Assembly (NCBI RefSeq): GCF_004153195.1
Contig: NZ_SEMC01000010.1
Location: 1-64,000 of the forward strand
Direction of reading: 5' to 3'
Source of the DNA: Sporolactobacillus sp. THM19-2
Lineage (GTDB): Bacteria > Bacillota > Bacilli > Bacillales > Sporolactobacillaceae
DNA: 64,000 nucleotides
A program made the translations under genes and the position numbers. Below, piece by piece: positions 1 to 9,164 of the stretch (position 1 is its first letter; each line of letters begins with the position of its first letter). A model generated the notes under the pieces. That model was not told the origin of the DNA. It did no database searches and worked only from the letters and a program-made list of their open reading frames with translations.

Positions 1-377
1 AACTGGTAAAATTTGTTATTTGGCGTGGGATTTGTTTCATATACGCTTTTTTAAGTGCTTTTGGATAAAGGCCCTAAAAAATTTCCAATTTCTCGTTTTT
101 AGGGACTTGACATATTACCACTAGGCTTTAAATATGGATGATCCTTTTCCCTGGGTATTTTTATTATATAATAATTCTTCTAAATTTCCTACCCTTTTTT
201 TGCTAAAATAAAAAAATCGTTCGCCATGACCAAACATAACAGACCGTTATTCGACATTATCCGACATCTCACTGTTTACTGCACGAGAAAAGGACTTCTA
301 ATAAAGAAGTCCTTTTCTCGTGTCAATTGTCAATCTCCAGTTTATTTTAATTGTTATCCCAATCAATAGTCAGTGGT
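1..377. other. AT-rich intergenic stretch, no gene seen
   Basis: No ORF with a credible ribosome binding site was found. A TTGACA (107-112) lies 17 bp before AAATAT (130-135) and could be a plus-strand promoter, but nothing recognisable follows. CCCTAAAAA (72-80) and TTTTTAGGG (96-104) can pair. The perfect hairpin at 282-322 is listed separately. Confidence 0.5.
282..322. terminator. Perfect 18-bp inverted repeat, terminator-like
   Basis: Arms 282-299 and 305-322 are exact reverse complements around a 5-nt loop. It lies 3' of the small minus-strand ORF 378-503. There is no clear U tract on either side, so it may act as an mRNA 3'-end stabiliser as much as a terminator. Confidence 0.6.
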
Positions 378-503
378 TCATGCCGGCAGTTTCAGGTTTG
401 CTGACGGAGTGTCCTGAGTCTTCGGACGCAATTGTCCCAGGGTTTCTTTCAACCACTTTCGAATTGAATTTTTGCGCCTGCGCCTGACATTTTTCTGCTT
501 CAC
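378..503 (-). CDS. Small basic peptide, 41 aa, hypothetical
   Basis: A short ORF opens with GTG at 503 and ends with TGA at 378. A strong Shine-Dalgarno (AAAGGAGG) lies 9 nt upstream of the GTG; an ATG between them is followed two codons later by a stop. The N-terminal half is very basic, with an RRRR run followed by KNSIRKWLK; the C-terminal part is Thr/Pro/Ser-rich. There is no membrane segment. A good promoter (TTGACA-17-AACAAT) lies upstream and a perfect hairpin downstream, so it forms a complete transcription unit. I do not recognise the family. The charge suggests nucleic-acid binding, which is inference only. Confidence 0.45.
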   Translation of the reverse strand: MKQKNVRRRRKNSIRKWLKETLGQLRPKTQDTPSANLKLPA

Positions 504-541
504 TTCATATCGCCTCCTTTAACGAGTCAATAGTTAAAAAC

Positions 542-570
542 ATTGTTTCTCTTTATGCTTCATTTGTCAA
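542..570 (-). promoter_or_regulatory. Promoter for the 41-aa ORF
   Basis: Reading the minus strand, TTGACA (565-570) is followed after 17 bp by AACAAT (542-547). This is a good SigA-type match, placed about 30-40 nt upstream of the GTG at 503. Confidence 0.5.
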
Positions 571-767
571 CCCGGTTCTTTTTTTCGATGGAAAGGGGTA
601 ATCTCAAGAAGCAATGAATATTCTCAACCTGTGTCTATTTTGTTACATTGTCTCAGATTCTTCAGTCACATCAGCCAAAAAGGATCCCTTATGAAAAACT
701 GACTGATCAGCCCTGGTCTATATGAATCTGCACCTATGATGCCAGATCACCAGACGGATGACCAAAC

Positions 768-796
768 TTGTCCGGATCCACGTCTATCTCTATAAT
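768..796 (+). promoter_or_regulatory. SigA-type promoter for the 58-aa membrane protein
   Basis: TTGTCC (768-773), 17-bp spacer and a perfect TATAAT (791-796). Transcription would start near 803, about 40 nt before the ATG at 845. The rest of 504-844 shows no further gene. Confidence 0.6.
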
Positions 797-844
797 AATG
801 TACGAATAAGAACAAAAAATTATTCATAACAGGGGAACATAAAC

Positions 845-1021
845 ATGAGAATTGTATGGATCAGGATACTCACTCTGGCCAGCGCCATGATCATGTCCGT
901 ACTAATGATCCTGAATCAGGTAACGGGACAAATCAGTGACTGGCTTATCGGGTCAGTTCTTTTTCTGACGATTGGTTTATTTATCGTCCTGCAGCTGGTC
1001 AAAGCGAAGGTGAAAAAATAA
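845..1021 (+). CDS. Small membrane protein, 58 aa, hypothetical
   Basis: ATG at 845 is preceded by an AGGGGA Shine-Dalgarno, and the ORF ends with TAA at 1019-1021. The protein has two hydrophobic segments (about residues 7-23 and 33-53) joined by a short polar loop containing NQVTGQISDW, and a basic C terminus (KAKVKK). This fits a two-helix inner-membrane protein. It has its own promoter and shares a hairpin terminator with the convergent opp operon. I cannot assign a family or function. Confidence 0.55.
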   Translation: MRIVWIRILTLASAMIMSVLMILNQVTGQISDWLIGSVLFLTIGLFIVLQLVKAKVKK

Positions 1022-1060
1022 GGACACAGAGAAGTCATTTCAAATGCTCTCTGTGTCCTT
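1012..1060. terminator. Bidirectional terminator between the small gene and oppF
   Basis: Twelve-base arms 1020-1031 and 1049-1060 are exact complements, with an inner CATTT/AAATG stem. On the minus strand a run of T follows (from 1017 downward), so it can end the opp operon. It also lies just after the stop codon of the plus-strand 58-aa gene. Confidence 0.75.
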
Positions 1061-1071
1061 ACTCTGTTTTC

Positions 1072-2070
1072 TTAATTTGCCGCCTTATCTTTCACTTCTT
1101 CATCATGAAGATGACAGGCAACCCAGTGTCCCTTTTCAACTTCATGCCATCTGGGTTTAACCTTCGCACAGATGTCCATGGCAAATGGGCAGCGTGTCCG
1201 GAACCGGCAGCCGCTCGGCGGATCAATTGGGCTCGGCACATCTCCCTGAAGGATAATCCGTTCCCGCGAACGTTCCACTTCAGGATCAGCTACAGGAATA
1301 GCTGAGAGAAGTGACTGTGTATAAGGATGAAGCGGATGATTGTACACTTCATCACTGGTCGCCAGCTCTGCCATATTCCCGAGATACATGACGCCTACAC
1401 GATCGCTGATATGCTTTACCATTGAAAGGTCATGGGCAATAAACAGGAAGGTCAGCCCATGTTTCTCCTGCAATTCCTGAAGCAGGTTCACGACCTGTGC
1501 CTGAATAGAAACATCAAGTGCTGAGATCGGTTCGTCTGCGATAACAAAATCAGGATCTACCGCGAGTGCCCGTGCAATGCCTATTCGCTGCCGCTGCCCT
1601 CCACTGAATTCGTTCGGGAAACGGTTGGCATGCTCCTTATTCAGGCCAACTGTTTCAAGCATTTCATAAACCTTATCCAGCCTTTCTCGATTTGAATTCA
1701 CCATATGATGAATATCGAGTCCTTCAGCAATAAGATCTTTAACCATCATTCTTGGATTCAGCGAGGCATACGGATCCTGGAAAATCATCTGCATTCTTCT
1801 TGTCAGCTGATGTCTCGTATTGCGGGAAATCTTCCCACTGATATCTTTTCCATCAAAGATGATTTTACCGCCTGTTGGTTCATATAAGCGAATAATCGTA
1901 CGTCCTGTTGTGGATTTACCACACCCGGACTCGCCAACCAGTCCCAGCGTTTCACCTTTATAGATATCAAAAGTGACATCATCGACTGCTTTCAGGACTT
2001 CTTTATGGCCGACTTTAAAGTATTTTTTCAGATCTTTTACTTCAAGAAGCTTTTCATTCTTTTCCACCAT
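1072..2070 (-). CDS. oppF: Oligopeptide ABC transporter ATP-binding protein OppF
   Basis: ATPase subunit of an oligopeptide importer; it works with OppD on the cytoplasmic face of OppB/OppC. The 332-aa protein has Walker A (GESGCGKST, ~residue 48), the signature [15 protein letters not shown] (~155) and Walker B (DFVIADEP). The C-terminal oligopeptide/dipeptide extension has the Cys-rich [15 protein letters not shown] segment (~290-305), which in this family can hold an Fe-S cluster. It is the last gene of the operon: its ATG overlaps the oppD stop by one base, so translation is probably coupled. A strong hairpin terminator follows. Confidence 0.93.
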   Translation of the reverse strand: MVEKNEKLLEVKDLKKYFKVGHKEVLKAVDDVTFDIYKGETLGLVGESGCGKSTTGRTIIRLYEPTGGKIIFDGKDISGKISRNTRHQLTRRMQMIFQDPYASLNPRMMVKDLIAEGLDIHHMVNSNRERLDKVYEMLETVGLNKEHANRFPNEFSGGQRQRIGIARALAVDPDFVIADEPISALDVSIQAQVVNLLQELQEKHGLTFLFIAHDLSMVKHISDRVGVMYLGNMAELATSDEVYNHPLHPYTQSLLSAIPVADPEVERSRERIILQGDVPSPIDPPSGCRFRTRCPFAMDICAKVKPRWHEVEKGHWVACHLHDEEVKDKAAN

Positions 2071-3089
2071 TACGCTTTCCCTCCTACACCGATCGACTGA
2101 GGCGGATCGACTTTCGGTGCACGATCATCCAGCAGCCAGCAGGCTGTCTTTTGTGTTGCTGACAACTCGGTATAGTCCGGCATGTGATCGGTGCACACTT
2201 TCATCGCATACGGACATCTCGGAGCAAAAGGGCAGCCTTTTGGAGGATCACTGAGATCAGGCGGAGAGCCGGGGATTGCTGTCAGTTTATCTGTTTTTGC
2301 ATGCAGTTTTGGCATGGACGACAACAGCCCCCATGTATACGGATGTTTCGGTTTATAAAAAATTTCATCCAGTGTGCCTGTTTCAACTATTTTACCGCCA
2401 TACATGACAGCCACACGTTGAGCCAGATTTGCGACAACGCCCAGATCATGTGTAATCAAAATGATGGCTGTGCCGGTCTTCTGCTGCAGATCACGCATCA
2501 GATCGAGAATCTGAGCCTGAATAGTGACATCCAGTGCCGTTGTTGGTTCATCTGCAATCAATATTTGCGGATTGCACGCCAGAGCAATGGCAATGACCAC
2601 GCGCTGTCTCATCCCTCCTGAAAACTGATGTGGATAATTATCCACACGGCTTTCAGGTTTTGGGATGCCAACCAGTTTAAGTAACTCAACGGTTCTGGTG
2701 CGTGCCTCCTGTCTGGACATATTCTGATGTTTGATCAGACTCTCCATGATCTGCTTTCCGACTTTCATGGTTGGGTTCAGGGCAGTCATCGGATCCTGAA
2801 AGATCATCGATATTTCTTTACCTCTGACCCGTTGCATCTGTTTTTTTGAGTATTTTGCCAGATCATGGCCATTATATATAATTTCTCCGGACGTAATTTC
2901 ACCAGGGGGATTTGGAATTAATCCCATAATGGCTTTTGATGTCACTGATTTGCCCGATCCGGACTCACCGACGATAGCGAGTGTCTCTCCCTTATCCAGA
3001 TGAAAGCTGACATCGCGAACAGCCTGTACCGTGGCATTAAATAGATTAAAATGAACTGTCAGATTTTTGAGTTCCAGTAAATGATCCAT
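2070..3089 (-). CDS. oppD: Oligopeptide ABC transporter ATP-binding protein OppD
   Basis: Second ATPase of the oligopeptide permease, 339 aa. It has Walker A ([14 protein letters not shown], ~41), the signature [15 protein letters not shown] (~157), Walker B ([13 protein letters not shown]) and the switch His (ITHDLGVV). The C-terminal oligopeptide-type extension has [14 protein letters not shown]. OppD-type proteins carry FSGGMRQR where OppF proteins carry FSGGQRQR, which supports the assignment. It lies 17 bp after oppC and overlaps oppF by one base. Confidence 0.93.
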   Translation of the reverse strand: MDHLLELKNLTVHFNLFNATVQAVRDVSFHLDKGETLAIVGESGSGKSVTSKAIMGLIPNPPGEITSGEIIYNGHDLAKYSKKQMQRVRGKEISMIFQDPMTALNPTMKVGKQIMESLIKHQNMSRQEARTRTVELLKLVGIPKPESRVDNYPHQFSGGMRQRVVIAIALACNPQILIADEPTTALDVTIQAQILDLMRDLQQKTGTAIILITHDLGVVANLAQRVAVMYGGKIVETGTLDEIFYKPKHPYTWGLLSSMPKLHAKTDKLTAIPGSPPDLSDPPKGCPFAPRCPYAMKVCTDHMPDYTELSATQKTACWLLDDRAPKVDPPQSIGVGGKA

Positions 3090-3106
3090 CTTTTCACCCC
3101 CCGATT

Positions 3107-4114
3107 TTAGTTTCTCAGCTTCGGATCGAATGCGTCACGAATCCCGTTACCCATGATGTTAAAGCAGATCATCAGCAAAGAAATGATAACACCCGGAAAG
3201 AATGTCTGATAAGGGTGCAGCTGCAGCACTTCATACCCGGTATTGATCAGAGTACCCAGTGAAGCGCCCGGCTGACGGATGCCGAGGCCGATAAAGCTGA
3301 GAAAAGCCTCAAAGAAAATAGCGCTTGGAATGGAGAACATTGTGTTCACGATAATCATACCCATCGAATTGGGTATCAGGTGACGTAAAATAATTCGCCC
3401 ATGACTCGCTCCAAGTGTTCTGGACGCCAGTGCAAATTCCTGATTCTTCAGCTTAAGCATTTCTCCCCGGACGATTCGGGACATAGAAACCCAGCTTGTG
3501 GCAAGAATAGAGACAGTAATCGCAAATAATCCCGGCTGCATGATCAGAATAAGTAAAATGATCCACACAAGATTTGGAATACCTGAAATAATCTCGACGA
3601 TTCGCTGCATGATCGTATCGGTTGCTCCGCCAAAATATCCGGAGATGCCCCCATAAGTGACACCAATGAACAGATCAACCAGTGCCGCAACAAGAGCGAT
3701 AAAAAGAGAGATTTGCGTTCCCTTCCAGGTTCTTGTCCATAAGTCACGGCCAAGAGAATCTGTGCCAAACCAGAAATCTGTCTTTATGTTTTTTTCCTGA
3801 TAGACGTCTACGCCCTGTTCTTTACCATCAAACAGCGGAATCCATGACAGTGCAGTAATCTTAGCCGGCAGGTTGACACGCTCCAGATCCTGATCATCAA
3901 TTTCGTAATTATTGAAGTGTGGTCCGATAAGTGCCATCACAACGAGGGCAATAAGGATAATCAGTGAAATGACCGCACCTTTATTCTGGAGGAAACGCCG
4001 GAGCCCATCCCTTGTCGTACTGATGCTTTCGCCGGTAATCTGTTCACTGACTGAATGATCAATTTCAGCCGGAACAAACATTTCTTTGGTCACTTCTGTG
4101 TTCGTTGCACTCAT
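3107..4114 (-). CDS. oppC: Oligopeptide ABC transporter permease OppC
   Basis: Integral membrane permease, 335 aa. It has a cytoplasmic N-terminal tail (~45 residues), a first membrane segment (~48-66), a long extracytoplasmic loop and a further block of membrane helices. The EAA loop that docks the ATPases is seen as ASRTLGASHGRIILRHLIPN (~225-245). It forms the channel with OppB. The start overlaps the oppB stop by 4 nt (ATGA), typical of translational coupling. Confidence 0.92.
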   Translation of the reverse strand: MSATNTEVTKEMFVPAEIDHSVSEQITGESISTTRDGLRRFLQNKGAVISLIILIALVVMALIGPHFNNYEIDDQDLERVNLPAKITALSWIPLFDGKEQGVDVYQEKNIKTDFWFGTDSLGRDLWTRTWKGTQISLFIALVAALVDLFIGVTYGGISGYFGGATDTIMQRIVEIISGIPNLVWIILLILIMQPGLFAITVSILATSWVSMSRIVRGEMLKLKNQEFALASRTLGASHGRIILRHLIPNSMGMIIVNTMFSIPSAIFFEAFLSFIGLGIRQPGASLGTLINTGYEVLQLHPYQTFFPGVIISLLMICFNIMGNGIRDAFDPKLRN

Positions 4115-5043
4115 GATGACTGACCTCCCGAAATCCGAATTCTCGGATCGATAATTCCATAGAGAATATCAACAACAAGAATGGCAACAATAAACAGAGC
4201 AGCGAAGAGTTCTGTTGTTCCCATAATCATTGGATAATCATTGGTGACTATCGCTTCAACAAACTGGGAACCGATCCCGGGTATCGTAAAAATATTTTCG
4301 ATAACCAGTGACCCGGTGACAATTGCTGCAGTCATCGGACCTATCACTGTAACGACCGGAATCAGCGCGTTACGAATCGCATGCTTAAAGATGATTGCTG
4401 ATGTCGTCAATCCCTTGGCTTCCGCTGTTACTATGTAATCCTGATTCAGCACTTCAACCATTTCATTGCGCATGAACTGAGCAATAAGGGCTACCACACC
4501 GATGGCCAGAGAGGTCACAGGCAACACATGAGACATAGGTGTATCCCATCCTGCTACCGGAAACCATTGAACGAACACTGAAAGGCCATACTGCAGGATA
4601 GCGGCGAAAATAAATGATGGAATGGAAATACCAATCATAGATAGTGTCATTGTTCCCCAGTCAAGAAATCTCGCCCGGTAAAGTCCGGCGATAATGCCGA
4701 ACAGAATACCGAGAATGGTTCCAACAACCATAGCTTCCAGGCCAAGCTGGAAAGAAACCGGAAATCTTTGTATCAAAAATTCTGTCACCGGCTGCATCCC
4801 GTATTGAAACGATCCGCCAAGATCACCGTGGATAAAATTCCACAAGTAATGCACGTATTGAACAGCAACCGGCTGATCCAGCCCATAATAATGCTTCAGC
4901 TGACCCAGCTGTTCCGGCGACAGTCGGTTGGCAAATTTAAAGGGTGTACCGGGCATCATTTTCATCGACAGAAACGTCAGTGTCAGAACAACATAAAAGC
5001 TGATAAACATATAGAGAATCCGCTTCATGATATATCGAAACAC
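4111..5043 (-). CDS. oppB: Oligopeptide ABC transporter permease OppB
   Basis: Permease of 310 aa with six predicted membrane helices; the first is at ~9-28. The EAA motif is EAKGLTTSAIIFKHAIRNAL (~205-225). The long loop after helix 1 (GLDQPVAVQYVHYLWNFIHG) is typical of OppB/DppB. A 206-bp gap with a hairpin separates it from the upstream oppA gene, so oppBCDF are probably expressed at a lower level than the binding protein. Confidence 0.92.
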   Translation of the reverse strand: MFRYIMKRILYMFISFYVVLTLTFLSMKMMPGTPFKFANRLSPEQLGQLKHYYGLDQPVAVQYVHYLWNFIHGDLGGSFQYGMQPVTEFLIQRFPVSFQLGLEAMVVGTILGILFGIIAGLYRARFLDWGTMTLSMIGISIPSFIFAAILQYGLSVFVQWFPVAGWDTPMSHVLPVTSLAIGVVALIAQFMRNEMVEVLNQDYIVTAEAKGLTTSAIIFKHAIRNALIPVVTVIGPMTAAIVTGSLVIENIFTIPGIGSQFVEAIVTNDYPMIMGTTELFAALFIVAILVVDILYGIIDPRIRISGGQSS

Positions 5044-5169
5044 GATTTAACCTCCCCATACATTAAATATCTATTATCTATTCTTTCATTCCTTATTGTC
5101 AAGTGATAAAGTGGGTAAGGTCTGATTCAAATAGAGCAGATTGAACTTGTCAACTCTGATTAATGGAAA

Positions 5170-5203
5170 GGAGAGTATACGCCAGGATTGACATATACTC
5201 CCC
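5170..5203 (-). terminator. Hairpin between oppA (second copy) and oppB
   Basis: Arms 5170-5179 and 5194-5203 pair with one wobble-type mismatch. No U tract follows on the minus strand. It probably protects the 3' end of oppA mRNA or terminates only part of transcription. A related hairpin with a shared GGGGAGTA core lies after the other oppA copy. Confidence 0.5.
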
Positions 5204-5249
5204 TCTCATCAATTTTCAAATCAACCAGCATGAAAAGACTTGCTATTAA

Positions 5250-6932
5250 TTAATGTTCCAGAATATAAGCTCTGGAGAAGTCAATTTCCGGTCCATAGCT
5301 TGGGTAGTTAAGACCTTTCAGATACGGTTTTTCTGCCCAAGTATGTCCTGACTGATACAGAGGAGCAATTGGATAATCAGCCATCATGGTTTTTTCCGCC
5401 TGCTTCATTGTATCCCAGCGTTTTGCAAAATCAGCAGTACCTGTCGAAGCGGACTTGATCTGACTGTCAAATTTCTTGTTTGACCAGCCTGTTGTGTTCA
5501 TTGGCTGACCTGTCGTCCACATATCGAGGTAGGTCATCGGATCCTGATAATCCGGGAACCAGCCGCTGAATGCGAGATCGAACTGGAATTTCTGGTTCAG
5601 ATCAAGATAGTTAGCCCATGGCTGTGCATTGATCTTAACCGTTACGCCCGGAAGATTTTTCTTTAACTGGTTAGCTACATACTGATTCAGCTGTTGTGTT
5701 GAACTGCTGTCCTGGCTGAGGAAGTTCAGTTCCAGTTTGGAAATACCAAGTTCCTTTTTCGCTTTATTCCAGTATTCCTTGGCAGCAGCCGCATCACCGG
5801 CCGGGTAGCCATCCGGTGTGTCCGCGCGGAAATCTTTGCCATCCGGGCCCTTAACGAATCCGGCCGGTACGACATAGTTGGATGCTACAGAACCGTTATT
5901 CAGGATTGTTTTAACAAGTCCGTCACGGTCAATCGCTGCATTGATTGCTTTACGTAAATTTAGATTCTTCAAATTTTTATTGGTTTTCTGGTTGATGTAC
6001 AGGAAGAAAGTACCCGATTCAACCGCACTCTTTACTTCTTTAGGATTTGATTTCTTGAAAGAGTCAACATATTCGGAAGATAATCCGACTTCATCGATTT
6101 TACCTGTCTTATAAAGGTTAATTGCTGTAGATGTTTCCTTGACTACCTTGAAATTAACGGTATCAAGCTTCGTTTTTGCTTTATTCCAGTAGTCACCGTT
6201 CTTTTTGTACGTCCAGCCGCTGCCTTTCTTCCAGCTGTCAAGAACAAACGGACCGTTGTACAGGAGGCTGTCAGCAGTCTGAGCATATTTTTTACCCTGT
6301 GCTTTGACAAAGTCTTCCCGCTGCGGCATGAACTGTGCCTGTGAAAGGATACTGTAGAAGAACGGAGGTGCCGGCTGTTCAAGTGTCACCTGCAGCGTTT
6401 TATCATCCAGAGCTTTAACACCGAGATTCTGGAACTTACCATACATCGGGTCGTCCGGGTTCTGAATCTTTGCTGCATTTTTAACACCAACCGAGGCAAA
6501 GAGGAAATTATAAGCAGGCTTCGCAGCCGGATCATTCTGACGCTGCCAGCCGTAAACGAAGTCCTGAGCTGTTACCGGTTTACCGTCCGACCAGTTCTGA
6601 TCGCGAAGTTTGAAGGTGTACACCTTCTTGTCCGCGCTCACTTCAGGTTCACCCTGCGCCATATCCCACTCAAATTTGTTGTTGTGCATTCTGGTCAGAC
6701 CGGCCATCGTCATCTGAACAACATTGTTCGATGTCGTGTCGGTAACCTGTGTTGGATCAAGTGCCGGAATATCCGCTGTGATGGCGAAATTCAGCGTCTG
6801 ATCTTTGGCCAGCTTATTGCTGCTTTTGCCGTTATTGCTGCTGCTGCTGCCGGAGCCGCCGCAGGCTGCAAGCACCAGGCTGAGTGCCAGGACAAAAGAC
6901 AGCACCAGTGACCATTTTGCTTTAGCCTTCAT
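5250..6932 (-). CDS. oppA: Oligopeptide-binding lipoprotein OppA, second copy
   Basis: Extracellular solute-binding protein (SBP_bac_5 family), 560 aa. A lipoprotein signal with lipobox LAAC puts the acylated Cys at ~residue 24, followed by a Gly/Ser linker. It captures oligopeptides and delivers them to OppBC. The sequence runs nearly in register with the neighbouring paralogue at 7239-8924; large blocks are identical (for example KVYTFKLRDQNWSDGKPVTA), so this is a recent tandem duplication. The ATG is 10 nt after a GGGGAGG site. It has its own promoter (7020-7047) and a candidate CodY box (6977-6991). Confidence 0.92.
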   Translation of the reverse strand: MKAKAKWSLVLSFVLALSLVLAACGGSGSSSSNNGKSSNKLAKDQTLNFAITADIPALDPTQVTDTTSNNVVQMTMAGLTRMHNNKFEWDMAQGEPEVSADKKVYTFKLRDQNWSDGKPVTAQDFVYGWQRQNDPAAKPAYNFLFASVGVKNAAKIQNPDDPMYGKFQNLGVKALDDKTLQVTLEQPAPPFFYSILSQAQFMPQREDFVKAQGKKYAQTADSLLYNGPFVLDSWKKGSGWTYKKNGDYWNKAKTKLDTVNFKVVKETSTAINLYKTGKIDEVGLSSEYVDSFKKSNPKEVKSAVESGTFFLYINQKTNKNLKNLNLRKAINAAIDRDGLVKTILNNGSVASNYVVPAGFVKGPDGKDFRADTPDGYPAGDAAAAKEYWNKAKKELGISKLELNFLSQDSSSTQQLNQYVANQLKKNLPGVTVKINAQPWANYLDLNQKFQFDLAFSGWFPDYQDPMTYLDMWTTGQPMNTTGWSNKKFDSQIKSASTGTADFAKRWDTMKQAEKTMMADYPIAPLYQSGHTWAEKPYLKGLNYPSYGPEIDFSRAYILEH

Positions 6933-6976
6933 AAAGCAATGACCTCCCCATTATTATGATTATCTTTTTTTCGGCG

Positions 6977-6991
6977 AATTTTCTTTCAATT
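6977..6991. promoter_or_regulatory. Candidate CodY box upstream of second oppA
   Basis: The 15-bp site matches the known CodY consensus (AATTTTCWGAAAATT) at 12 of 15 positions. It lies between the promoter (7020-7047) and the oppA start. CodY control of peptide permeases is common in Bacillota; here it is inferred from sequence alone. Confidence 0.3.
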
Positions 6992-7019
6992 CAGAAGACA
7001 AATTCAACCTACAAGTGCT

Positions 7020-7047
7020 ATTATACAAGTTCTTTCTTTCTTTTGCA
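7020..7047 (-). promoter_or_regulatory. Promoter of second oppA copy
   Basis: On the minus strand TGCAAA (7042-7047) is followed after 16 bp by TATAAT (7020-7025). The other oppA copy has the same arrangement with the same 16-bp spacing, so the promoter was duplicated with the gene. Confidence 0.5.
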
Positions 7048-7174
7048 TCTGTTTTTTTATTAATTTGATTTGTCAATTTTCCTGGACTCGCGAAAAAAGG
7101 CGTTGTCATGCCTTTTTTCCACTATTCATTTTCTTATTTCGTGTCACTTATTCTATCATATATCTAAGATATGA

Positions 7175-7202
7175 GGGGAGATGTACCGATCCGGTACTCC
7201 CC
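7175..7202 (-). terminator. Hairpin after first oppA copy
   Basis: On the minus strand, GGGGA pairs with TCCCC and GTACC with GGTAC, with a 3-nt bulge. It lies between the stop of the first oppA (7239) and the promoter of the second. No U tract follows. It is probably a partial terminator or 3' stabiliser. The rest of the gap 6933-7238 holds only the promoter and CodY-like site. Confidence 0.5.
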
Positions 7203-7238
7203 TTTCTCCTGTCCGGAGCAGATGCTCTGAGAGATGGG

Positions 7239-8924
7239 TCAGTGTTCAAGCAGATAAGCCTGGGAAAAGTCGGTTTCAGCCCCATAGCTTGGGAATGAAA
7301 GACCTTTAACGTATGGCTTCTGTGCCCATGTATGTCCTTCCTGATAAAGAGGGGCAATCGGGTAATCTGCCATCATTGTTTTTTCGGCCTGAATCATGTC
7401 ATTCCAGCGTTTGCTGTAATCAGCCGTGCCTTCAGAAGCAGTTTTGACGAGATTATCAAATTTCTTATTTGACCATCCTGTCGTGCTCATTGGCTGATCA
7501 GTCGTCCACATATCAAGGAACGTCATCGGGTCCTGATAGTCCGGGAACCAGCCGCCGAACTGAATATCAAACTTAAATTCATCGGTAAGCTTGAGATAAT
7601 TTGCAAATGGCTGTGAATTGATTGTTACGGTCACACCAGGCAGATTTTTCTTAATCTGATTGGCTACATACTGATTCAACTGCTGAGTATTGCTGCCATC
7701 CTGGCTGAGGAAATTCAGGTGCAGCTTCGATATACCAAGTTCCTCTTTAGCTTTATTCCAGTAATCTTTTGCAGCAGCTGCATCGCCGGCAGGAAAACCA
7801 TCAGGAGAAGCGGCACGGAAGTCTTTTCCATCCGGACCGGTGACAAAATGAGCCGGAACAACGTAATTAGATGCAACAGAACCGTTATTCAGGATTGTTT
7901 TAACAAGTCCTTCACGGTCAATAGCTGCACCAATCGCTTTACGCAGATTAATATTCTTCAGATTTTTGTTTGTTTTCTGATTGAACCGGAGGAACCATGT
8001 CGGTGAAGAAACCGCACTCTGTACTTCTTTCGGATTCGATTTCTTGAAGGAATCAACATATTCAGCAGTCAGGCCGACTTCGTCGATCTTGTTCGTTTTG
8101 TACAGGTTAATTGCTGTGGATGTTTCCTTGACTACCTGGAAATTAACGGTATTCAGTTTTGTTTTTGCTTTATTCCAGTAGTCCCCGTTCTTTTTGTACG
8201 TCCAGCCGCTGCCCTTCTTCCAGCTGTCAAGAACAAACGGACCGTTATAAAGCACATTTTCAGCACTCTGTGCGTATTTCTTACCCTGCGCCTTGATAAA
8301 ATCAGCACGCTGAGGCATAAACTGTGCCTGTGAAAGCAGACTGTAGAAGAAAGGCGGGGCAGGACGTTCCAAGGTAACCTGCAGTGTCTTGTCGTCCAGA
8401 GCTTTGACACCGAGATTCTGGAACTTGCCATACATCGGATCGTCCGGATTCTGTATTTTTGCTGCATTCAGGATGCCGACCGAGGCAAACAGGAAATTGT
8501 AGGCAGGTTTTGCTGCCGGATCATTCTGGCGCTGCCATCCGTAAACGAAATCCTGGGCTGTGACAGGTTTGCCGTCCGACCAGTTCTGGTCACGAAGTTT
8601 AAAGGTGTAAACCTTCTTGTCCGCACTGACTTCCGGTTTGCCGGTGGCCAGATCCCATTCGTACTTATTGTTATGCATCCTTGTCAGTCCTGCCATGGTC
8701 ATGGCTACCACATTGTTGGATACCGTATCGGTAACCTGTGTCGGATCAAGTGTCGGAATATCCGCACCTATGGCCAGATTCAGTGTCTGATCCTTGGCCA
8801 GTTTGTTGCTGCTTTTGCTCTTGTCACTGCTGCTGCTGCCGGAGCCGCCGCAGGCTGCAAGCACCAGGCTGATTGCCAGCACAAAAGACAGCACGAGTGA
8901 CCATTTAGCTTTCGCTCTCTTCAA
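7239..8924 (-). CDS. oppA: Oligopeptide-binding lipoprotein OppA, first copy
   Basis: Extracellular oligopeptide-binding lipoprotein of 561 aa, first gene of the opp cluster. The signal peptide ends in lipobox LAAC, followed by GGSGSSSS. It is SBP_bac_5 family like its neighbour at 5250-6932. The two differ mainly in scattered substitutions, for example around residues 285-300, which could shift peptide preference (inference). The start is TTG at 8924: GGGGAGG lies 8 nt upstream, and the nearby ATG at 8929 runs at once into a stop. A promoter of the same design as the second copy lies at 9011-9038. Confidence 0.92.
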   Translation of the reverse strand: MKRAKAKWSLVLSFVLAISLVLAACGGSGSSSSDKSKSSNKLAKDQTLNLAIGADIPTLDPTQVTDTVSNNVVAMTMAGLTRMHNNKYEWDLATGKPEVSADKKVYTFKLRDQNWSDGKPVTAQDFVYGWQRQNDPAAKPAYNFLFASVGILNAAKIQNPDDPMYGKFQNLGVKALDDKTLQVTLERPAPPFFYSLLSQAQFMPQRADFIKAQGKKYAQSAENVLYNGPFVLDSWKKGSGWTYKKNGDYWNKAKTKLNTVNFQVVKETSTAINLYKTNKIDEVGLTAEYVDSFKKSNPKEVQSAVSSPTWFLRFNQKTNKNLKNINLRKAIGAAIDREGLVKTILNNGSVASNYVVPAHFVTGPDGKDFRAASPDGFPAGDAAAAKDYWNKAKEELGISKLHLNFLSQDGSNTQQLNQYVANQIKKNLPGVTVTINSQPFANYLKLTDEFKFDIQFGGWFPDYQDPMTFLDMWTTDQPMSTTGWSNKKFDNLVKTASEGTADYSKRWNDMIQAEKTMMADYPIAPLYQEGHTWAQKPYVKGLSFPSYGAETDFSQAYLLEH

Positions 8925-9010
8925 AGCATTGACCTCCCCTAAAAATTGTATTCTATTTAAGATGAACTATCATTCTAACAATTCAGAAGTCAAATTCATC
9001 TTTAAATGCT

Positions 9011-9038
9011 ATTTTAATCTTTCTTTAACGATTTTGCA
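9011..9038 (-). promoter_or_regulatory. Promoter of first oppA copy
   Basis: TGCAAA (9033-9038), 16-bp spacer and TAAAAT (9011-9016) on the minus strand, parallel to the promoter of the second copy. A conserved block with TTCTGAATTG follows in both leaders. Confidence 0.5.
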
Positions 9039-9118
9039 TGTATTTTTTTAAAATTTTTATGACTATTGTGCATGATACGGTAAAAAAATGATACAGGAAT
9101 GCGAAAGTCTGGTATTTG

Positions 9119-9147
9119 TTGTCCGGTTGCACGTGGTCTTGTATGAT
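9119..9147 (+). promoter_or_regulatory. Promoter of the DUF3899-like gene
   Basis: TTGTCC (9119-9124), 17-bp spacer and TATGAT (9142-9147). Transcription would start about 10 nt before the Shine-Dalgarno of the gene at 9165. Confidence 0.55.
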
Positions 9148-9164
9148 AGATGTGAGGTGGTTAC

